The notes under the pieces: generated by a model
What the model was told of the DNA's origin: nothing
The model's database searches: none
What the model saw: only the letters and a program-made list of their open reading frames with translations
From: Phoronis australis
Taxonomy: Eukaryota; Phoronida; Phoronidae
DNA length: 64,000 bases
Assembly (NCBI GenBank): GCA_002633005.1
Contig: NMRA01000343.1
Span: forward strand, 248,001 to 312,000
Direction: 5' to 3'
Program-made: the position numbers and the translations under genes
Part shown: in pieces, positions 1 through 12,825 of the stretch
How the letters are laid out: the number at the start of each line of letters is the position of its first letter
Numbering within the stretch: the stretch's first letter is position 1

Positions 1-398
1 GTTTGACAAAATTTTGGAAACTTGTGGCTAATCACAATATTATGAGATTAACTGAAATTTCTATATATTAAAAGTGACACACAACATGAAATTTTCTCCC
101 CACAATACATTTAGAAGAGATAACAGCTGATATGACTCAAATTGAACTGTTGACACTGACAGTAGAATCTATGTAGTGAACAAAACAGCTGACAGATGTT
201 ACAACTGCTCCATGTGCTAGTTTGTAGATTCAAATATCTCCCAAGATAACACTTACAAAATGTAAATATTAAGAAATAATCAGTACACAGTAAAATCTCA
301 CCACTTTTGGACCAAAATAATGGCCAAAATTGCCCTCTACTCATTTTCAAAGATCTAAATCTTACATTGATGTGATTGCCTAGAAGTATAAATTTGGT
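1..398. other. Non-coding stretch, one repeat half
   Basis: No coding signal is visible. Around 285-345 lies a motif (CAGTAAAATCTCACC followed by AATAATGGCC) that recurs at 6793-6835 and in inverted form at the end of that element. This is probably one end of a MITE whose other end is not recognisable here. Confidence 0.4.
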
Positions 399-401
399 AT
401 T

Positions 402-2191
402 ACCGTAAACGTTCGGGTTAACGCCCTGGGCGGTTAAATTGGCAAACCCAAAAAATCGGGGGTGGGTGGTTAACCAGACATGGGCGCTTAAACGTGAAAC
501 TTCAAAAAATCCAGGGTGGGCGGTTAACCGAACATGGGCGCTTATTACGACAGACAAGCGCCCTGGGCGGTTAATCTTACCTCGTGATCTAAGTACCCAC
601 ACCACACACGTAGTCGTAGGCCTACTCGGATGGCGTAGCACTTTTCAAAGAGCGTTATCGTTACGTCACCACATGACGGGAAAAATTTCATAACAGCGGA
701 TGATCCTAACAAAGGTTATCATGCCCTCAGATTAGTTATTCACCATTAAATTTACAGAATTGCTGAGTAATAGCCCCGTGCCGTCCTGCGGTCTTGTTAT
801 TTAGCCCTGTAGTGCAGAGCGCAGACGACCAGTAACTATTTCATCTTGCTAAAGTGTGCGCGTGCAAGCTTCACGTGTTGCAGAGGTCACAGCAGACATC
901 AGATTTATGGTTACAGTCTCGTACTAGCTGCCAAGTTCATAGTCAGAGTGCAGTTTTAAAATTGGTTGCAATAAAAGTTTGAAAACCTTAATTCAGATGT
1001 TTTTTGTGTTTGGGATGTTTATAGTCAACACTCCGTGACTCAATGACATTTTCAGCGTATGGTTCTGTGGCTTGCTGTTTTATCTCAACTGCCTGGCATT
1101 GCTCACTTGCCGTTGCGCCAAACATGCTCGGCAAAGAAGTAAGCCTAAGACAAGAATCGGGGTTAAGCGGCCGTGTGCCACTCGTCAATCAAGAATAAAA
1201 TTTCGAGCCACGGCATAAATATGTGATAAAACGCTACAAAACAGCGATGTTTCAATTCATAAATGATCACCTTACCAAACCTGGTGGTGGAAAAACATTT
1301 ATTTTTCATGCAAGATGTCCAGATTATCCTATTTATATCACTTGCAATATCGCACTGCGGCACTGTTCGGGCCCGTTGTTAGCGCGCAATGTCTCAGTCG
1401 GCTGACAATCGTGACTTGCAAATGCCGTCAAGTAATATAACGGCCTCTTTCGATATGCATCTCGTTTTTTATGGCCAAAGATAGCGGCGGGATTCAGCAC
1501 GCGCGTAGGGCCTACGTGCGAGTCACCTGTCAATCACATGTTGGTGTCAAGGTAACATGCACTCCAAAGTGTGGGAACTTGCGCGCGTGCACCACTACAA
1601 AGTCACACATCAAAAGAGAATAGCGACAGTCCTAAGTAACAGAAACGGACGTGACTATATACTTTTAACCATTGTCTCATTTCTCTGGCCTGATTTTTTC
1701 GAATATATGTTTTATCAAGTGCACTGCAGAGGAAAACTCAGCGCGGCAGACAAAGTCGCTGAAAGCGGAGATTTTGACGCCGGCGGCATTCTTAAACTTT
1801 GCAATCATGGGAAGAAAATAAAGTGACAAAAACGTTCAAGTATTATATTTTGAAGTGAGTCCATGACCCAAGACAATAAATTGTTACTTGTATAATTGCA
1901 ATTCACATTGCTAAACCACCGTCTCGGAGGCCCGGCGTCGTTACGCTCATTGTGATCATCGATCTTTTTCTAAAAGTCGGGGAATCGCGCGTTTCCTTAG
2001 CACTGGGCGCTAAATCTTCATTCTTTAAAAGTCGGGAATGGGCGCTTAACCGAGAGGTGGGCGCTTAACTGGAAATCTTCAAAATCGCAGGGGGGCGCTT
2101 AACCGAACAGTGGGCGGTTAAATCGAAAATCCACCTAAAGTAGGGGGTGGGCGGTTAACTGAGCATGGGCGTTAACCCAAACGTTTACGGT
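402..2191. mobile_element. Non-autonomous DNA transposon with 3-bp target duplication
   Basis: The two ends are inverted copies: ACCGTAAACGTTCGGGTTAA at the left, and the reverse complement of nearly the same sequence (…GTTAACCCAAACGTTTACGGT) at the right. They are flanked by a direct ATT at 399-401 and 2192-2194. Inside each end a short motif of the type GGGCGGTTAA or GGGCGCTTAAC is repeated several times (about 425-575 on the left, about 2005-2175 on the right), as expected of subterminal transposase-binding sites. The 3-bp duplication would fit PIF/Harbinger-like or CACTA-like elements, but no transposase was recognised in the interior, so the superfamily is open. The short ORFs inside have no recognisable similarity. 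Confidence 0.75.
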
Positions 2192-2194
2192 ATT

Positions 2195-2727
2195 CATTTT
2201 ATATGAAAAACTGAGAAATTTAAAATTTCAGCTGTCAGGCAACAAGGTGATATTTTACCGTACTTAGCCTTTCCACCTATAACACAGATATTAATATTAA
2301 AAAATGCTAACAACAAAGAAAATGAAGCGTGTGAAACATAGAAAGGGATTCAGAAGTGTATGCGACAAAAACACATCAGAAACAAGAAAAGTCAGACATA
2401 ATTATTCACCACTGTCACAAACTCATCTTTCTTCGTGAAAATTATTTAATTTATGCTAAATTTTGAAGCGCATTGTAAGACGCCAATGTTGTGGGTAAAA
2501 ACCCATCCATTACAGTAGTTTGCAAGGTCAACCAAGTCCACCCAAGGATCAGTATTTATGCAGGTAATTATTCCTAATACAAAGAAAACATAAGCCCTTC
2601 ATATCATACCAATGTTGAGTTATCAAACACTGTCCAGCATTGGTTGACCAGTGTATCCAAGATCCAAAATATAATAGCTGACTTCATGAAAAATCTGAAT
2701 GTCTGTGTCCAAACATTAGTTAAGTCT
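2195..2727. other. Non-coding, nothing recognised
   Basis: AT-rich sequence between two transposable elements. No ORF, RNA gene or repeat structure was recognised. Confidence 0.4.
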
Positions 2728-2858
2728 CATAGGCGGATCCCGGAGGTTAAGGGTAGTCTAGACCCCTCTTTTTTCCCTTGATTTAAGTCATATCAAATCT
2801 AGAATTTTCAAATTGTTGACTTGGACCCCCCTTTTTAAAAATCCTAGATTCGCCCCTG
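2728..2858. mobile_element. Short MITE with CATAGGCGGATC / GATTCGCCCCTG ends
   Basis: A 131-bp element whose ends are imperfect inverted repeats: CATAGGCGGATCCCGGAGG, against the reverse complement CAGGGGCGAATCTAGGAT. Flanks AGTCT and CGTCT form an imperfect 5-bp target duplication. Homopolymer C/G tracts lie just inside both ends. The same end type delimits the element at 30857-31155, so this is a family rather than a chance palindrome. Confidence 0.7.
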
Positions 2859-3361
2859 CGTCTCCTGGCATAAACGTACTATCACTAAAGCGTTAGAACA
2901 TGTATTCCAAATCTCCACAGAGTGCAATGAAGCAATCTTATTTAGTCTATGTATGCCTAAGTCAAAACAAAGTGTACTTGCACATTGTTTATCGGCAGTC
3001 CAGAAATCATTTCCGCAGTAGTTCTGTCAAAATTTGAACTTTTCTACTTTTCGAAGGCCAATTACCTTATTGCAAGTAAAGTAAACCAGACAAAATGATG
3101 TTTTACCACATCTCCACAACAGGTACAAACTATAAGCTAGTAACCTAGTAAAATCTTTAAATCTTTATTTTTGTTAGAGAAATTTGACAAAAAAAATTTT
3201 GCACGTCCACCATACTGTGTGCTTTAAATGCGATAGGTGAGAACATGTAATTTGACTACAAGGCAAACTAAGGAAACCTGATATCCCAGCTAAGAGGTGT
3301 AACTAATTTTTTTAAGCAAAAGATTTAGTACATCACATAGACTCTCTAGCATTGAAGTTAC

Positions 3362-3545
3362 GGTAAAGTCGCGTGATTTTCGGACGGCCCGCCATTTTCG
3401 ACCAAGAATAAATATTTCCGAAATGAGTTTTTCATGGTCCACGAAATTCGTACAAGGTCCAAAAACTGTTTTTCAATGATCCTCGAATTTCGGTCAATGT
3501 CATAAACGTCGGATTTTTGTCCCGCGACTTTCGGACAACGAAAAT
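3362..3545. repeat. Direct repeats of a GTCGCG…TTTCGGAC motif
   Basis: The motif GTCGCGTGATTTTCGGAC near the start recurs in the same orientation near the end as GTCCCGCGACTTTCGGAC, with related TTTCGG-type pieces between. It is probably a fragment of a repeat element cut by the sequence gap at 3590. Confidence 0.4.
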
Positions 3546-3589
3546 TTTAGAAACGCTAATTTAGGATCGACGCAACTCCCGTGTCACTA

Positions 3590-3590
3590 N
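3590..3590. other. Single N (probable contig join)
   Basis: A single N. Elsewhere in this window single Ns separate duplicated or missing sequence, so this one may also hide a gap of unknown size. No duplication was seen around this one. Confidence 0.6.
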
Positions 3591-6581
3591 TCTCATGATA
3601 TTACAGGTCGTGATTTTATGCACCAAAAGCAATAATGTCCATCAGTCAAATGGAAAAAGACTACTTCCATGATCGTACACCATGTGAAGTTACTAGTCCG
3701 AGACAGATCAGTTCAAGCTTCACAAATTTAAACACATATTAACGTGTTAACTTGACTTCTAGTTGTCAGGCTACTGGAGTGGACTGTTTCTTCCAGTACC
3801 CTCTATCACCTGAGAGGAAAAGTGCCCGTCTTCTGAGAGTGGAAATTTTATTTGAGGGAAAATCTCCAAGGTCACCCACCCATTCCCCCCTCTGCCGCCA
3901 ACCCTCACTCGGGCAATGCCTCAAGTGGCCAAATCTTAACGTTTTGCAAACGTGATTCTAACCTTAAGGGAATTTTTTTTAATAATTGGATGGCAATTAT
4001 TGGGTGTGATTTTGAAAAATTTCTCACAGGGGAATGGGGCCTGGTCTCCAGCCCCAAATTGAGGACCCTATCTTAGTCCAACAGTTGGTACATCTAATTT
4101 CCCAACAGGCAATATTGAATTGCTTCTTACTGGCTGGTATTTGAACAGCCAGTAACCACAGCTCCTGGAACTTGATGAACAGACTACTTATATCGAGGAT
4201 TATGGAACAGAGATGGATGCTAGTGATAACGCTGTCTACCATTAAACAAAAATTACATCTAGTGCCTGCCATTTTAACTCTGCGGTTTACAAAAAACAAA
4301 TCCATCATTAAAAGTTGCGCCTTTTCTGTATTTGAACAACAAAAATGGGCTAATTACAACAGGATTAAAAAGAAACTCATGCAGTGTGCCCGCTGCTCCC
4401 TAATGTTGACTAGTTCCACTCTTCCTTCTTCAGGCTTCTTAGGCCATAATGGACAATTTCAGATTGAACCTTAGTTCGATTCTTAGTCAACAGAGATTGA
4501 GGTGAACAACCCTAAATTAAACAACTATGGTCGAACCATTGACTTTTGAACCTGACTATGGTCTGGCCCAACGGTGGATTTTGAAAGATAGTGTAGTCAC
4601 AAGGCAATCTTCAGGGTTGTTGCATAATAAACTGTAAGATTTTTTATTAGTATGTGTTATTCCCAAAATAATCAACAAATTGCAGAATAAATGCATCATT
4701 TATTAAACAATGTACGCTCTATGATATGTTCGTCAGCTTATTTGATTCTGAATTTATACAAAATTATGGCCTGAAGAACCAAGCCATAGGTGTTCAGGTG
4801 TTTGCTTCAATGTGCATGTGTTTGTCTCCTTTCCTGCTGACCACTTCTGGTTAGGCCAAAGGCATTAACCAATTATTAGTTTGTGAGATGAAATGGGTCA
4901 ATTAAGGCCAAAAATAGAATACTTGGTTCTGGTCTATTACTTTTAATCAAAAATATGGTCGCTAAGGTGGTATTTTTAGCTGTTCATTTTTTTAAAACAG
5001 AAAATCCACCAAAGACGTGCAAAAATGAAGTGTAATTTTTTCTTTTGCAAGTCGTTGCTCAAGAAATCACAGCATTACAAACCACGCTTACATTCTTATG
5101 TACAGTTCTTCATAAAACAACTGCAATAGAGCGAATTGCCCCCAACCAGTTGAGCGTCCACACCACACACCTTACATCAAATATGTTGCAAACACCAGGA
5201 TTAGACACTCGTATGCATCCAACTGAGCGTTCACATGAGTTATGCTGGGGCAAGTTACCCTACCTTGATAAGATGGGGTAAGTTGTCACATGGGTGTAAT
5301 GTTACACCGACACATTTTAACACACAAGTCGCTAAATCTGGTGACAATTCACTCCAGAAGTAACTTTTAGGGTTACTTGTAGCGTGACTGCCACTGTAAG
5401 AGTACACAGCCCTATTTCTTGAAGACAACGTGCAAACTAGCCACGTGCAGAACACCACAGCGCCCTCTATGGACCATGTTTACCCAGCGGCTGCGCGTCC
5501 ACAAGGCATTTGGTTGACTTTTAGTGAACACTATTGCATGTAAGAGTGTCAATTAGTCATTCCGATTTCTGATGCCAATTAAGTTTTGCTGTTGAAGGAC
5601 TTGAAAAGCAAAGTAACATAAAAAATTTGTAAAGCGGACAGTGAGATTTACAAATCACTCTTCACTTGGCAGAGATGGGTATCTAACAGCCCTATCGTTT
5701 GAAAAATAAGTCAATTATACAATCAATTTCTCTACATTCATGAAAAAGGAGAACTAAATCGTAGATACGACAACTACTTCATGGATTCAAGCCAAACACC
5801 TAATATTCCGTGAAAATTATTGTATTACAATTAACAGAGAAACGGTATCGTAAGAAACACCTGCACCAATCAATACACACAGCATAATGACTTACATGGC
5901 ACTAACTAAGCAGCTAGGATGTATTTTTAGAAATTAGTGGGATGAAATACAAGTTAGAATGTAACAACATTTATGTATTGTCACTAAGGATCAAATATGT
6001 GTTTTATAAATCAATAAAGACCTGTTCACCACAGCAAAACAGCTCTACATGAACAGACAAAGCCACACATGACTTCTGTCACACTAATACATTCAGATCC
6101 ATCCTAGTCAAGGCCGTTTGAGGATAATTACTTGGTTTTTACCTTATTAATCTATGATAATCACCTTGGCACAAACATAAGGGACAAAAATTGATGTTTT
6201 ATGATAAAATGGATCAAGCCTAATCTGAAGCTTGGTAATCAGACTAAAATTGTTTATAGAGTCAGCTTAAGGCAGGAACAAGTGTAACTAACGAGGCAAT
6301 TATCTGACAAGGGTGAAAATTACATCCTACATTTTCAAATATGAATATCAAATCAAATTTGGCAACCTCTTTTTCTGCCCCCTACCATATTACTGTGATG
6401 TGGCCATTAATTTCACATTAAATATCACCTGATGTAGTTTGCTTATAGTGAGTGTGAAAGTATCCAGTGATGTAACATTATCACCACGGGATCATTTATG
6501 TACTGTGTACACCATAAAACCATTTCAGAGTGACTCAGGTCTTAGCAGCCACAGCCTGAAATGTATGGCCTGTTTCCAGCG
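3591..6581. other. Non-coding; small repeats only
   Basis: No gene recognised. A small hairpin (ACTGGCTG…CAGCCAGT) lies near 4125-4155. At 5246-5295 there is a module (GGCAAGTTACCCTACCTTGATAA and following bases) that recurs at about 56838-56880 inside a NUP98 intron, which suggests a dispersed repeat. Short ORFs here look random. Confidence 0.4.
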
Positions 6582-6660
6582 TGGCTTAAAATGTCAGTGG
6601 TCAGAATGGCTGTCTGGTATTTAGGAGATCCAAGGTTTGATCCCTGTGTTGAGACGGGCA
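6582..6660 (+). repeat. tRNA-like SINE head
   Basis: The stretch has a GTGGCTTAA…GTGGTCAGAATGG segment resembling an A box, followed about 35 bases later by AAGGTTTGATCCC, close to the B-box consensus GGTTCRANNCC. It does not fold as an intact tRNA. A similar B-box-like GGTTCGATTCCCC occurs at about 53796-53808. This is most likely the 5' part of a tRNA-derived SINE. Confidence 0.4.
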
Positions 6661-6792
6661 AGTTTTTATTAAATTTTGCTTTCCAGTAAGAATGTTCACA
6701 ATAACTTGTGTTGATCATTTAAATCTACGCATTAACGAAATAACACTGTATTGTTCACGTGTCACCATTCCTCGAATCTGGCACAGAGTAGT

Positions 6793-7042
6793 ACAGTAAA
6801 ATCTGACCAATTTTAAGGACATAATATGGCCGACAAGTGAAATTTTATTTTGTTATTTTTCCACAAAACATATGTAGCTTCAAATTAACTGATTTTCCAT
6901 GTTCAAGTTTAGTACCACCGCTACCACCAAAACAAAGATATGGAAAATTAAGCGTATACAAAACAACGTTCGGAGCCCTTAAAAAATTAAAAAGGGCATT
7001 TTTGGCCATTATTTTAATCCAGACTTGCTGAGTTTTCAATGT
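6793..7042. mobile_element. MITE with imperfect ACAGTAAAATCTGACC ends
   Basis: The left end reads ACAGTAAAATCTGACCAATT, continuing to ATATGGCC. The right end, read in reverse complement, begins ACATTGAAAACTCAGCAAGT and continues to ATAATGGCC. The imperfect terminal inverted repeat is about 38 bp. Related sequence lies at 285-345 and, more distantly, at 38841-39022. Confidence 0.5.
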
Positions 7043-9899
7043 ACATTATGCACAAGTAATGGCATTAGTTACTTACACAGGAGTCTCAACAGAGGTATCA
7101 ATTGTAAAATATATTTTATCTAAAAGTGATTACATGTTTTCCTGGTGCCGCGCAGAAGTGGCACAGGCATAGCAACTGCTCAGGAGAAAACTGCGGCACT
7201 TGTCATGTCTGAGCAGCAAAAATCAAAAACAGGTGCGCATTTTTGCAATTCAGGTGAGAAGCACACTGCTCTGAGATAAAGAATGTTTTTGTTTGTTGAA
7301 ACATCGCCATGCGCACATGTTTTTTCTCACTAAAGTTACATTTAATGGCCAGTAAAGCCGGCCGCTGCCAATTTGCTGCCAAGTTACGAAATGCGCTGTT
7401 AGTAGTCACACGGAAATTGCGTTATTCTGCATCAGTTTCACGATATGGCGATAACGAAAAGACATTTGCTGATCTAGAAGATTTTTCCTCTAATTAATCA
7501 CCAGAACGGGTGCTGTTGCTGAAATTTGACGTACTCACACCAGGAGTCAGGGCACCTCAGAAGTATTAGCTACAGGACATGCAACATAAATTTACAATTT
7601 AAATTTATAGTCGATGATCTGATCTTGGCCAAGGTACAAAACTGTGCTTGAAAAGGCTTTTAGTTTGCTAACAGAAAAGAGGTAAACATTATACCTATTT
7701 ACATATTAATTAATTTGGCATATATTTCCAAGTTTTTGAACTTGATTAACCCTTTGAGATGCAGTAAGGACTTAAAAGTCCTAAGCTGTGCTAATTTGGT
7801 CAAACTGAAATCATACTGAATTAAATCAGGTTAGTGGAGCTGATTGTTCTTATTGAAGCAATCAATGATTTCAGTCCACAGTTTTATTGTGTGTCATCAG
7901 GAATGCTAACTAACTGCATTAAAGAAAACACGCCAAAGAATGGTTTTCAAAGATCCCACAGCATGGAGCTTTTATGGTTGAGGACATTGCAGTGCTCACT
8001 GTTACCATTCCTAGCTATATGTTGACTGCGTGTATTGCCTACTAGTAAGATGGCAGACATTTTTTAAAGAGCAACAACGGAGTAATGATACCCAGCCACA
8101 GTCCTCCTAAGCTTTGACTCCCAGATCGATCGAGGAGATGTAAGCACTCTTACCCTAAAACAGGAAGTCCTGACTATTGTTGTGAGATGGAGACGATGGA
8201 CACAAATTATGATTGTAAAATGTCGCCAAATTGGGACACAATATGGCAAACAACTGACATTTTATTTTCTCGTTGTCTCATGAAAGATATGCAACACCAA
8301 ATTAATACTTCCAGAGAATTGATTCACAAGTCACAGTTTGCCACATCTCAAAATTTTCAAAATGCCAGAGGTAAATCTTAATTGTGATGGCTTTTTAGCA
8401 CTTTTTGCATGATATGTCACATATCTGAGACCCTATTTGTCAGTAATAATGATGAATGTCATGATTGTACAATTTGTTTAAAAAGGAACCATCACAACAC
8501 TCCACGCTTAGCCTAACGGCAAGTCCCATTTGGAGACTTGCCAAAATCCCAGATCGGCACATGAAATCTGAGGTCACCAAAACTGAAAACCCCAGGTAGC
8601 CAAATGAAATCTGAGGTTGCCAATCCAAGGTTGTGTGGTTGTACCGTGCCCCATTGTCAGAATCTTGTATGTACCTCTCGAATTTCTCCCCATATATGTA
8701 AGTACATTCATTCTGTAACTCAATTCCTCCCACTACCAAACGAACATAGGACGCGGACAATTGCATACATTCATGCAGCGTATTTCACCTTATCCGATTT
8801 TTACCAAACAATTCCGCCTTCCGTATGTTAACTTCCTGCTGTAATTTAAGCATGTTTGATGCTTGATGTACTGACTGTTGTGGTGGTAAATGTACTGATT
8901 TCACAAAATAAATGGAACAATTGTGAATCAAACATAATCAAGCTAGGAAAACTTACTAATTTAAAGTTTGGGAGTTTGGGAGTTTTGAAACAAATTTCTG
9001 GGCAATTATTTCCTGACTTTGATACTCGCAGAGGTGACTTTGTGACTTCTTGAGATTTGTCCCAGGTTACCAAACACAATCTGAGGTTGCATTGGCGACC
9101 TGCAGGTTAACTGTAGTTTAAAGGGCGCAGCTTTTTCTTCATTGGTTTCCAATAATAGCAGCAAAACCCCGATGGCAGATGACCACACAGCCTCTAGGTG
9201 GGCACCAGTCGGACAGAGCGGCCCACGATCCAGACAATCAGAGAATAAGGGCACATTAATCAGTGGATGAAACTGGTTCTCTAAATCAGTATGAGGGATC
9301 ATTATGCGCTATATCCGACCAATGTCATTCATGTGTCCAGGTACAAAATGAAACGTGGATCAGGCAAATGGTATATTTTGAAAAACGTTGCGAGCTGTGA
9401 AGGGATATTTTAGGCAATGACACAAATTTTCTATGGAATCTACAAGACTTACCTAGCTTGCATAAAGCCTCTTTAATTCACTTGGCCTTATGACAATTGC
9501 TGTTTGGCTAAAGGCAACACATAGCCCCTTGGCTGGCTGTATAGGGGCTACAATACTTTCCATCGGTCTTTGTACTCATTTCATTCCTGTGTATCGTATC
9601 TTAAATGGGAGGTAGTCCAAATGTGACCACCACGTAAGAAGTTCTCACCTTTTGTCAAAAAAACATTTATTTTCACTGCGACGTCCACAGGCAATGTATT
9701 ACCTACTCTTTGGCTGATTAGTTAAAGTACATTAGAGCCTTTACACTTGCCAGGGGTCGTGGCTTCAGTTCCCAAACAGAACCAAGAGAACATTATTTAA
9801 GTGATTTTACAACAAAGAAGGACGTCCTGGTGTGTGAGAGTGATTTCACTGAATACCACCAATAGTTCAATTTTAGAAAAGTACCTAGTAGTACTAGTA
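7043..9899. other. Non-coding with short direct repeats
   Basis: No gene recognised. Around 8550-8632 two copies of a roughly 41-bp unit (core ATGAAATCTGAGGT) stand in tandem, and a third related copy lies at about 9062-9092. At 9255-9312 there is one arm of the AAACTGGTTCTC hairpin family (compare 55436-55537). Confidence 0.4.
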
Positions 9900-9929
9900 G
9901 TTACCTGATAGCAGTATACCGCCACTCAG

Positions 9930-11100
9930 ACAGTTCCGCGTCTCACTGGTGGTCATCACTGAGGCACTCCATATGCCGGAGGCTTTTTGTCGAATTATGC
10001 ATCCCACTGAATAAACATCATGCTGGTACATGGATCTTTTAAACATACAACGTCATATCCCCTGCCGCAAGCAGTGTAAAAATGGCCAGTTGCCGATTTG
10101 AACAACTTCACGAAGGACTGCTCGAAAAAAGTTTGACCATCGGAGCCAAGGAGTATTTGTTTGAGCTGGGAAGAGTTAAAGACATCTACAACCTCTTAAG
10201 GTGACCCTCTATGTGTGCAAAAGGTATATCTACATGGCAACATGACTTTGATGGTTCAATTCAAGTGTGGAGCATAATTTACAGATAAGCTTCCGGCGAT
10301 TGGAAGGCCTATGGCGTATGGAATGGCCACTGCCTCTACTGAAGCCAGTTGAGATGGTGGTAGCAAAATGTCTATAACTGCCACCACGTCCAGGACAGCA
10401 ACGAGCTAGACAGTGGCCACTGTCTCTACCTGGCACCAGTAGAGACGGTGAGGCTTTTCGGCGAATTATGCCTCACATTGATTAAAACATCACAGTCATG
10501 TTGTTATAAGTATCTTGTCCGCAAAGAGGGACACCTTAGGAAGCCGTCAATGTCTTCCCTCTTGAACAATATTCCCACAATCAAACTTTTTCTTTGAGCA
10601 GTTCATCGGTCAGTAGCCCAAATCGGCAACTCCATGGCCATTTTTACACTACACGCATGCACTTGTTTTTACTGCGCCCACCAGGAGTGTGCTTAGTATT
10701 AAAAATGGCCACTTTCAGATTTGGGCAACTGAACAAAGGACTGCTTGAAGAAAAAGTTTGACTACAGGAGTATTGGCTAGAGTAGGAAGGAATTAAAGAC
10801 ATCGACGGCCTTCTATGAATCCCTCTATATGCGAAAAAGGTACAATTAAAGTTTATTATAAAGCGATTTTGATGTTGTAATCAGTGTGAGGCATAATTTA
10901 CCAAAAAGGTTCTGGCATATGAAGCTCCAACAGGAGGCTCACCTACTGGTCCGGCTAGCGACGTCACTGTCTAGCAATGAACAAGAGGTTGAATTCAAAC
11001 AAAGTGGTCCCTCAGACGCATCACATTTTAACAGTGTTATTCGGTGCCAGTGGATGAAACTGGTTCTCCAAATCAGGGACCGCTGTATTCGACCAGTACC
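9930..11100. repeat. Cluster of a dispersed ~350-bp repeat in both orientations
   Basis: Related segments recur: GAAGGACTGCTCGAAAAAAG at about 10114 and the similar GGACTGCTTGAAGAAAAAG at about 10738 are each followed by a shared run (GGAGTATT, AAAGACATC, CCCTCTATG, then a GCATAATTTAC-type motif and a CACTGTCT motif). The stretches at about 9990-10100 and 10450-10680 carry the same family reversed (GGCGAATTATGCCTC, GGCCATTTTTACACT). A further copy is at about 37345-37600. The segments behave as a mobile family with long inverted arms. No ORF in them is conserved between copies. Confidence 0.5.
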
Positions 11101-12600
11101 GATAGAAAAGAAGAACCACAGGATTATCAGTGATTATAGTTTCATCACTGGGCGAAATGTGCCGGATATATTTACCTACCTTGATCATATCAAATCGGGA
11201 TTGATCGTTCGACTTCGTCCACACTTTCATACCGTGTTTGTTATAAACCTGATTCCAGCCTTCAGAACTTTCGCTCAATGTGATCAGCTTGAAAAAGTCG
11301 GCATCCTCTGCCTCTTTCACTACGCCGACTTGCATCGCACCCCCCTGAAATGTTGTTTTTCTACTCAGATTTTTTTTAATGATCAACACGCGAACAACGT
11401 CTGCAAATCCCAACTCGTCCGCATCAGTCTACAAACTGGTCTCCAGTCGCATTCCCGACAACAATACAATTTCATAACCAGTTAAGTGTAAAGTTCACAA
11501 CAGACGTCGCAATTATCGCGCTCGTGAGTAGTGACGTAAAACGCCCACTTACCACCTGCCAGTGCTGGTGAACGTCATGTGGTTGAGTGAATACTGTGGA
11601 GCGTCGGATGTACAATTTGAACATTTTATCTTTGTCTTAGTTCTAAGTTTGACTAATGACATTTTCTAATGGTATAACTAAAAACTTGGCCCTTAATGGA
11701 GTCATAATACTTTGGGACTTGGTCCTAAATTTGTTGGGTTGCATGAAAAGATTCTTATAGTGGCGAGAATTCAACGTAGAGTTCACTCTCGATTTCAGTA
11801 TAGAAGTCAAAAATGACTTAGTAACGGGACTCAACATAAGAATGAACAATCAATGGTTTCATAAGTCCACAAATACGCGTCAGATTTAGGGAACTTAGTT
11901 GAATCCCTATTTGGGATTGTTTCATGCAACCCGGCCGGCGGCTCAGGCCGGGAGCGAAGGCCGCCACTGAGTTTATAGCTGCCGTACAGGGGCTTCCACA
12001 CCTGGGAACGATATTTCTGCCAGCGAGAAAAATGAAAAAAAAATGCAAACTAAGAGAAAGTAAAACATATTTATACCTCGTCATCTACCTATTATGTGAA
12101 CTTCTTATCTACCGGAGGCTACGTGGACTGGACCGAATAGTCAGTCTTTTTCACGTCACATAGCATGCAAAGCAGAATCAGAACAAAACTTATATCAGTT
12201 AAAAGTAGTACTCTGAACTGTAGTACAGTGGCAGGAAGGACATGGTGCAATTTATGTTTTCATATTTAACTCGAGCGCCCGACTTACAAGTTTTTGAGAG
12301 CCGTTGAACTTTTAATGATTTTTAAATCAAAAGGGCAACGTTTAGGTAACGCAGGTGGTGAACTATAATTCTTCTGAGTTCCGATCGAATGGAGTCTGAG
12401 CAGCTAGCGACGGCCGCGACCGCGGCAGCAGCGCCAGCGCCAGGGGCAGCAGCGCCAGTGGCAGCAGCATTTCAATAAAAAAGCATTCGAAACCGCACAT
12501 AAAAATAGAGTATCTTAATTTTGGACGTTAGTACATGTAAATGGGTGTGGGTTAAGGGATGAGACCATAGAAATATTTTGGCACTTTTGACGGAGTAGTC
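11101..12600. other. Non-coding, nothing firm recognised
   Basis: No gene or element recognised. A short GC-rich patch lies at 11930-11975 and a GCAGCA/GCGCCAG low-complexity run at about 12400-12470. Short ORFs have no family resemblance. Confidence 0.35.
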
Positions 12601-12607
12601 TCAGTCG

Positions 12608-12825
12608 CTTTTACACCCGTGCGTAAATTTAAATCCCGTTCACATGCGCCAGGTGTATCATATATGCCCGCGTGGAAATTTACTTTACACGACCTCTGGA
12701 GGTGATGCAATTATACACCGGACTGTAGCTTTACACCCGAGTTATTTGCGCTTATTTGACAAAACTACATGCCGTCCACAAATATGCCCTCGGGTGTAAA
12801 TATACATTCGGGTGTAAGCACTATC
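12608..12825. repeat. Inverted-repeat region with four TTACACCCG motifs
   Basis: TTTACACCCG occurs near 12610 and 12732, and its reverse complement CGGGTGTAA near 12792 and 12811. The outer copies sit in an imperfect inverted repeat (GTGCGTAAATTTA against its inverted partner). This is probably a small MITE-like element. The exact ends and target duplication could not be fixed. Confidence 0.4.

Noticed and set aside
11021-11413. 130-codon minus-strand ORF and overlapping 199-codon plus-strand ORF
   Set aside because: Both overlap the dispersed-repeat cluster, oppose each other, show no family resemblance and no splice or promoter context.
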